This document shows positions 6,053-7,576 of a DNA stretch of 7,576 bases, piece after piece. A program made the translations under genes and the position numbers. Below the pieces are notes generated by a model that saw only the letters and a list, made by a program, of their open reading frames with translations, was not told the DNA's origin and did no database searches. Every line of letters begins with the position of its first letter. The stretch's first letter is position 1. The stretch spans positions 1-7,576 of the forward strand of contig JASGFY010000105.1 of assembly GCA_047605265.1 (NCBI GenBank), given 5' to 3'. The DNA comes from Solimonas sp047605265 (GTDB lineage: Bacteria; Pseudomonadota; Gammaproteobacteria; Nevskiales; Nevskiaceae).

Positions 6053-6078
6053 CCGGCCGCCGCGCGCATCGCGGCCGG
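6053..6078 (+). other. GC-only hairpin in the TetR gene leader
   Basis: CCGGCCGC and GCGGCCGG form an 8-bp stem made only of G-C pairs around a 10-nt loop, ending 39 nt before the TetR ATG. It would form in the regulator's leader mRNA. A promoter-distal role such as lowering translation or stabilising the message is possible. GC-rich DNA forms such stems by chance fairly often. Confidence 0.35.
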
Positions 6079-6117
6079 GTCGGCGGTTATGATCCGGCAC
6101 CGACCGTCCTGCTGCCC

Positions 6118-6825
6118 ATGACCACGACCCGTTCGCGCCCGCCGGCGCCAAAGAAGCCGAAGCCGAAACAGAAACCCGTCGCCGGGAGCGCAGGCCATCG
6201 TCGCGCCGCGCCGGGCACGCGCCAGCGCCGCCGCGCCGAGGATCTGCTCGCGCGCATCGTTCGCGCGGCGGCCGAGGAGTTCAAGCTGAAGGGCTATGCA
6301 GGAACGACGACGCTGGCGATCGCGCGCCGCGCCGACGTCACCGAGGCGCAGCTGTTCCGCTACTTCGGCTCGAAATCGAACCTGTTCCGCGAGACCGTGT
6401 TCCGGCCGCTGGAGGAACACTTCGAGCGTTTCCTCGAAACGCATCTGCCGGAGATCGACGATCCCGTCGTGTATCGCGAGCAGACGCATCTGTACACCTC
6501 GGAGCTGCAGCGCTTCGTCCGCGACAACGCGCGGATGCTGACGTCGCTGATCGTCGCGCAGACCTACGATGCCGGCACCGAGCACGGCGTGGGGACGATC
6601 AACAGCCTGAAGACCTACTTCGACCGCGCGGCGTCGATGATGGCGGCGCGCCTCAAGGGCAAGTCCGGCACCGACCCGCGCCTGCTCGTGCGTCTCGCGT
6701 TCTCGTCGGTCGTCGCCGCGGTGATCTTCCGCGACTGGATCTTCCCCGAAGGTCTCGCCGGCGACGAGGCGATCGAGAGCGCCGTCAACGAATTCGTCCG
6801 CCGCGGCGTCGCGGCCGATCCGTGA
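6118..6825 (+). CDS. TetR/AcrR-family transcriptional regulator
   Basis: A 235-residue one-component regulator. The N-terminal TetR DNA-binding domain spans about 42-92, with the helix-turn-helix in GYAGTTTLAIARRADVTEAQ (59-78) and the characteristic LFRYFGSKSNLF (79-90). The remaining alpha-helical part, about 100-230, is the ligand-binding and dimerisation domain, which is too divergent to name a ligand. Residues 5-40 form an unusual Lys/Arg/Pro/Ala-rich tail before the domain. The ATG at 6118 is chosen because the open frame further upstream (to 5998) runs through the operator sequences and has no usable start other than its first codon. No clear ribosome-binding site precedes 6118. The gene diverges from the catabolic operon across a region with two inverted repeats, so it most likely represses the operon and itself until a pathway compound binds. 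Confidence 0.93.
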   Translation: MTTTRSRPPAPKKPKPKQKPVAGSAGHRRAAPGTRQRRRAEDLLARIVRAAAEEFKLKGYAGTTTLAIARRADVTEAQLFRYFGSKSNLFRETVFRPLEEHFERFLETHLPEIDDPVVYREQTHLYTSELQRFVRDNARMLTSLIVAQTYDAGTEHGVGTINSLKTYFDRAASMMAARLKGKSGTDPRLLVRLAFSSVVAAVIFRDWIFPEGLAGDEAIESAVNEFVRRGVAADP

Positions 6826-6828
6826 CGG

Positions 6829-6855
6829 ACGTCGTCAAGCGCCTTCAGACGACGT
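6829..6855. terminator. Possible bidirectional terminator between convergent genes
   Basis: ACGTCGTC (6829-6836) and GACGACGT (6848-6855) form an 8-bp stem around an 11-nt loop, between the TetR stop and the end of the SDR gene; the right arm encodes the last SDR residues. There is no T-run on either side, so intrinsic termination would be weak. The call rests on position and symmetry. Confidence 0.35.
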
Positions 6856-7576
6856 AGCCGCCGTCGACCGGCAGCGCGACGCCGGTGATGTACGAAGCCT
6901 CGTCGCTGGCGAGGAACAGCGCGGCGTTCGCGAGCTCGCTGGCCAGGCCCCAGCGATCCATCGGTACGCCGAATGGCGGCTTGGCATCGGCCGGCGGCAC
7001 GGGATGTTCGGCCGACGCTTTCACCAGGCCAGTCCAGGTCATGCCCGGACAGATCGCGTTGACGCGAATCTTCTGCTGCGCGTAATCGAGCGCCGCCGCT
7101 TTCGTCAGCTGGATCACGCCGGCCTTGGCGGCGCCGTAGATGCTGTGATGCCGCATGCCGACCAAGCCGGCGGCCGACGCCGTACTGACGATGCTGCCGC
7201 CGCCGCTCTTCAGCATCGAGACGATGCCGTACTTCATGCCGAGGAACACGCCTTTCAGATTGACGGCCTGAATGGTGTCGTAATCGTCTTCGGCCTGTTC
7301 GTGCAGCGGCTTCATCGCGCCGCCGAAGCCGGCGTTGTTGACGAGCACGTCGAGGCGGCCGAAATGCCGCTCGGCGGCGCGGATCATGTCCTGCACGTCG
7401 GCGCTGCGCGCGACGTCCGCCTGCACGGCGATGGCGGCGGCGCCGATCTGCGCGGCGGTCTTCTCCTGCGCGCCGCTGCGGTCGGCGCAGACCACTTTCG
7501 CGCCTTCGCGCGCGAACAGCAGCGCCATCTCCCGGCCCATGCCGGAACCGGCGCCGGTGATGACGGCGACTTTGCC
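6845..7576 (-). CDS. Short-chain dehydrogenase/reductase (start beyond right edge)
   Basis: 243 residues of a classical SDR that interconverts alcohols and ketones with NAD(H). The frame stays open to the right edge and begins GKVAVITGAGSGMGRE, so only a few N-terminal residues are missing; the ATG at 7540 is internal because it would discard the TGAGSGMG cofactor motif. Counting from the first visible residue, an aspartate ends beta-2 (VVCAD, Asp32), favouring NAD over NADP. NNAG is at 80-83 and the catalytic residues are Asn106, Ser134, Tyr147 and Lys151 (YGAAK). The C-terminus has the family's LPVDGGYVV. It converges on the TetR gene with a 19-nt gap and is transcribed separately from the operon. 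It may supply an alcohol-dehydrogenase step in the same pathway, but nothing visible proves co-regulation. Confidence 0.94.
   Translation of the reverse strand, partial: GKVAVITGAGSGMGREMALLFAREGAKVVCADRSGAQEKTAAQIGAAAIAVQADVARSADVQDMIRAAERHFGRLDVLVNNAGFGGAMKPLHEQAEDDYDTIQAVNLKGVFLGMKYGIVSMLKSGGGSIVSTASAAGLVGMRHHSIYGAAKAGVIQLTKAAALDYAQQKIRVNAICPGMTWTGLVKASAEHPVPPADAKPPFGVPMDRWGLASELANAALFLASDEASYITGVALPVDGGYVV

Noticed and set aside
5998..6117. Start of the TetR protein at 5998
   Set aside because: The added 40 residues are encoded by the operator repeats and the leader hairpin, and the extension has no TetR-family similarity.
5995..6585. Minus-strand open frame (196 codons) opposite the TetR gene
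   Set aside because: It runs through the operator island and opposite the helix-turn-helix coding sequence; no family features.
1..7576. CRISPR array, insertion sequence, attachment site, tRNA or defence system
   Set aside because: No spaced direct-repeat array, transposase or integrase motif, terminal inverted repeats, or tRNA-like sequence was seen; all genes are metabolic or regulatory.

Overview
This is a GC-rich, tightly packed bacterial window. It reads as a Gram-negative proteobacterium, judged from the base composition, the GGAGGAG ribosome-binding sites and the gene types. Beta- or gammaproteobacteria are my best guess, and nothing in the window fixes the taxon. No rRNA, tRNA, CRISPR array, insertion sequence or phage gene is visible. 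The content is an accessory catabolic locus.

Layout. From 5947 down to the left edge, six genes run on the minus strand as one apparent operon: a Rieske ring-hydroxylating oxygenase alpha subunit (4532-5947), an FAD-dependent 3-ketosteroid-Delta1-dehydrogenase-like protein (2705-4471), an alpha/beta hydrolase (1934-2695), a Gfo/Idh/MocA oxidoreductase (855-1907), a DUF3237 protein (413-850) and an aldo/keto reductase cut by the left edge (1-397). The intergenic gaps are 60, 9, 26, 4 and 15 nt. Diverging from the operon is a TetR-family regulator (6118-6825, plus strand). Converging on the regulator is a short-chain dehydrogenase (6845-7576, minus strand), whose first residues lie beyond the right edge.

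Regulation. The 170-nt divergent region holds an AT-rich island with two copies of a 16-bp inverted repeat, GATAGTG-N2-CACTA(T/C)C, with centres 22 bp apart. They overlie candidate promoters for both directions, as expected for a TetR repressor that controls itself and the operon. Each divergent leader also contains a GC hairpin. A different, perfect 18-bp palindrome lies between the first two operon genes and may be a second, unrelated operator or an internal promoter site.

How the genes may work together (inference). Oxygenation by the Rieske enzyme, flavin-dependent desaturation of a cyclic ketone, hydrolysis of an ester or C-C bond, and several NAD(P)-linked carbonyl/alcohol steps would make a peripheral pathway for a cyclic substrate such as a steroid, terpenoid or alicyclic/aromatic compound. 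The substrate is unknown. No ferredoxin, ferredoxin reductase, oxygenase beta subunit or transporter is present in the window.
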